Under the pieces are notes generated by a model that did not search any database, had not been told where the DNA came from, and saw nothing but the letters and a program-made list of their open reading frames with translations. 5,846 nt of DNA from Actinomycetota bacterium (GTDB lineage Bacteria > Actinomycetota > Thermoleophilia > Gaiellales > Gaiellaceae), in contig JAFAIV010000348.1 in the NCBI GenBank assembly GCA_019236545.1, positions 1 through 5,846 of the forward strand, in the 5' to 3' direction. Within the stretch, counting starts at the first letter, position 1. Every line of letters begins with the position of its first letter. A program made the position numbers and the translations under genes. This document shows, piece after piece, positions 4,995 through 5,846 of the stretch.

Positions 4995-5016
4995 GGAGAA
5001 AGGCCGGCAATTCTCC
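4995..5016 (-). terminator. Possible stem-loop just after mutS2
   Basis: GGAGAA and TTCTCC pair around a ten-base loop that holds the palindrome GCCGGC. Read on the minus strand it begins seven bases after the mutS2 stop, the usual place for a terminator. No T-run follows on the minus strand (GGGAACTTGCG), so intrinsic termination is doubtful. Confidence 0.3.
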
Positions 5017-5023
5017 CGCGCTG

Positions 5024-5846
5024 TCAGCCCAGGTGGACGAGGGTCGCGCCGTCGGCGCTGTCCGACTCCTGGCCGCTGACGAGGTGGTGCGACGCCAGCT
5101 CGCCGCGCACGGCCGACCGCAGGGCGCCGGTTCCGCGGCCGTGGACGACGCGCACCTGGCGCAGGCCGGCGAGTGCGGCGTCGTCGACGAAAGACCGCAC
5201 CGCCTCCCGCGCCTCCTGCGGCCGCAGGCCGCGGACGTCGAGCTCGTCCGACACGTCGCTCCGCGCCGCCGCCTGGACGCGCACGGCCGGCTCCTCCCGC
5301 TCGACACGCGCGCGGCCCCGCGGGTCCGGACGCAGATGCGCGACCGGGACCCGGATCCGCGTGCCGCCCGGGCCGAGCACCTCCGCCTCGTCGTCCTCCA
5401 GCCGCGCGATCGTGCCCCGGATCCCGAGCTCGGGCGCCTCGACAGGGTCGCCTTCTGTCAGCGGCGCCCGCGTCTCGACCGGCTCGTCGAGTGACCGCAG
5501 CGCCCGCTCCGCGCGCGCCGCCCGCGTCGATGCCGCTCCGAGTCGCCGGTCACGCTCGCGCTCCGCCGGCGAGGCCTCCGCCGCGGCCGTGCGCCGCCGC
5601 TCCCGCTCTCGCTTGCGTGCCGCTCGGATCTCGTCGCGGAGCTGCCGGAGCTCGGCCCGCGCCTCGCCGAGCTCGCGCTCGGCCGCGTCCACCGCGCGCC
5701 GCCGCTCCTCCGCCGCCGACGCGCGGACGGCCTCGATCTCCTCCCGCAGCTCCGCCTCGCGCGCGGCGGCCTCCGCGGCGAGCCGCTCCGCCTCGCGCGC
5801 CTCCACGCGCGCGCCCTCGAGCGCCTCCGCCGCGCGCCGCTCGGCC
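5024..5846 (-). CDS. mutS2: MutS2 family protein, C-terminal part with Smr domain (runs off right edge)
   Basis: MutS2 proteins combine a MutS-like ATPase with a C-terminal Smr domain. In Bacillus the protein (also called RqcU) acts on collided ribosomes, and other members have been linked to suppression of recombination. The 273 visible residues begin in frame at the window edge with AERRAAEALEGARVEAREA. About 115 residues of Ala/Glu/Arg-rich coiled coil follow. Next comes a small beta-rich region, GDPVEAPELGIRGTIARLED, typical of the linker before Smr. The last 70 or so residues are the Smr domain, with ELDVRGLRPQEAREAVRSF, then VRVVHGRGTGALRSAVRGEL and a DGATLV ending. The HGxGxGxLR motif is intact, so the Smr domain looks functional. 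The ATPase part lies outside the window; a Smr protein of another architecture is possible but less likely. It is convergent with mobA across 129 bases. Confidence 0.88.
   Translation of the reverse strand, partial: AERRAAEALEGARVEAREAERLAAEAAAREAELREEIEAVRASAAEERRRAVDAAERELGEARAELRQLRDEIRAARKRERERRRTAAAEASPAERERDRRLGAASTRAARAERALRSLDEPVETRAPLTEGDPVEAPELGIRGTIARLEDDEAEVLGPGGTRIRVPVAHLRPDPRGRARVEREEPAVRVQAAARSDVSDELDVRGLRPQEAREAVRSFVDDAALAGLRQVRVVHGRGTGALRSAVRGELASHHLVSGQESDSADGATLVHLG

Noticed and set aside
4891..5307. Minus-strand frame covering the convergent gap and the end of mutS2
   Set aside because: Another frame of the Smr-domain coding region; Cys/Arg-rich without motifs.
5530..5846. 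Repeat-like Ala/Glu/Arg-rich stretch in mutS2, considered as a tandem DNA repeat
   Set aside because: No fixed repeat unit is present; it is coiled-coil composition written in GC-rich codons.
1..5846. CRISPR array, tRNA, insertion sequence or prophage genes
   Set aside because: No regularly spaced direct repeats, no cloverleaf-like segment, no transposase or phage motif and no terminal inverted repeats were seen.

Overview
The window is a very GC-rich, gene-dense stretch of bacterial chromosome. The GC content, GTG starts placed just downstream of TAnnnT boxes, a MutS2 homologue and the style of the proteins suggest a deep-branching actinobacterium (Thermoleophilia-like, for example the Gaiellales or Solirubrobacterales). 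The lineage is inferred from protein character only. I see no mobile element, tRNA, rRNA or CRISPR array, and the genes are mostly housekeeping.

Layout from left to right. (1) The start of purB on the minus strand, running off the left edge. (2) A divergent control region (476-596) holding a purB promoter candidate, a promoter candidate for the next gene and a near-perfect inverted repeat between them. (3) A plus-strand gene for a secreted protein of unknown function. Its stop codon abuts the stop codon of purE. (4) purD-purE on the minus strand, overlapping by 8 bases. (5) A 51-base divergent region. (6) Plus-strand genes for a small acidic protein of unknown function, fdhD and a mobA-like gene. 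(7) A convergent gap (4895-5023) rich in stem-loops. (8) The C-terminal third or so of a MutS2 protein on the minus strand, running off the right edge.

The genes fall into three themes. PurD, PurE and PurB act in de novo purine synthesis (PRA to GAR, N5-CAIR to CAIR, SAICAR to AICAR and adenylosuccinate to AMP). A secreted-protein gene in opposite orientation splits this purine block. FdhD and the MobA-like protein serve maturation of molybdenum-dependent enzymes such as formate dehydrogenase, so such an enzyme probably lies elsewhere in the genome. MutS2 belongs to ribosome rescue or DNA maintenance.

The most striking non-coding signal is a shared start architecture. purB, purD and fdhD each carry TAnnnT, then exactly six bases, then GTG, without a Shine-Dalgarno sequence. 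This geometry predicts leaderless transcripts. It also moves the most likely fdhD start to position 3597. Other points worth a look are a PurE in which a normally conserved active-site-region histidine is alanine, a compact PurD, and the structured gap before mutS2. I did not find a clearly new multi-gene system here.
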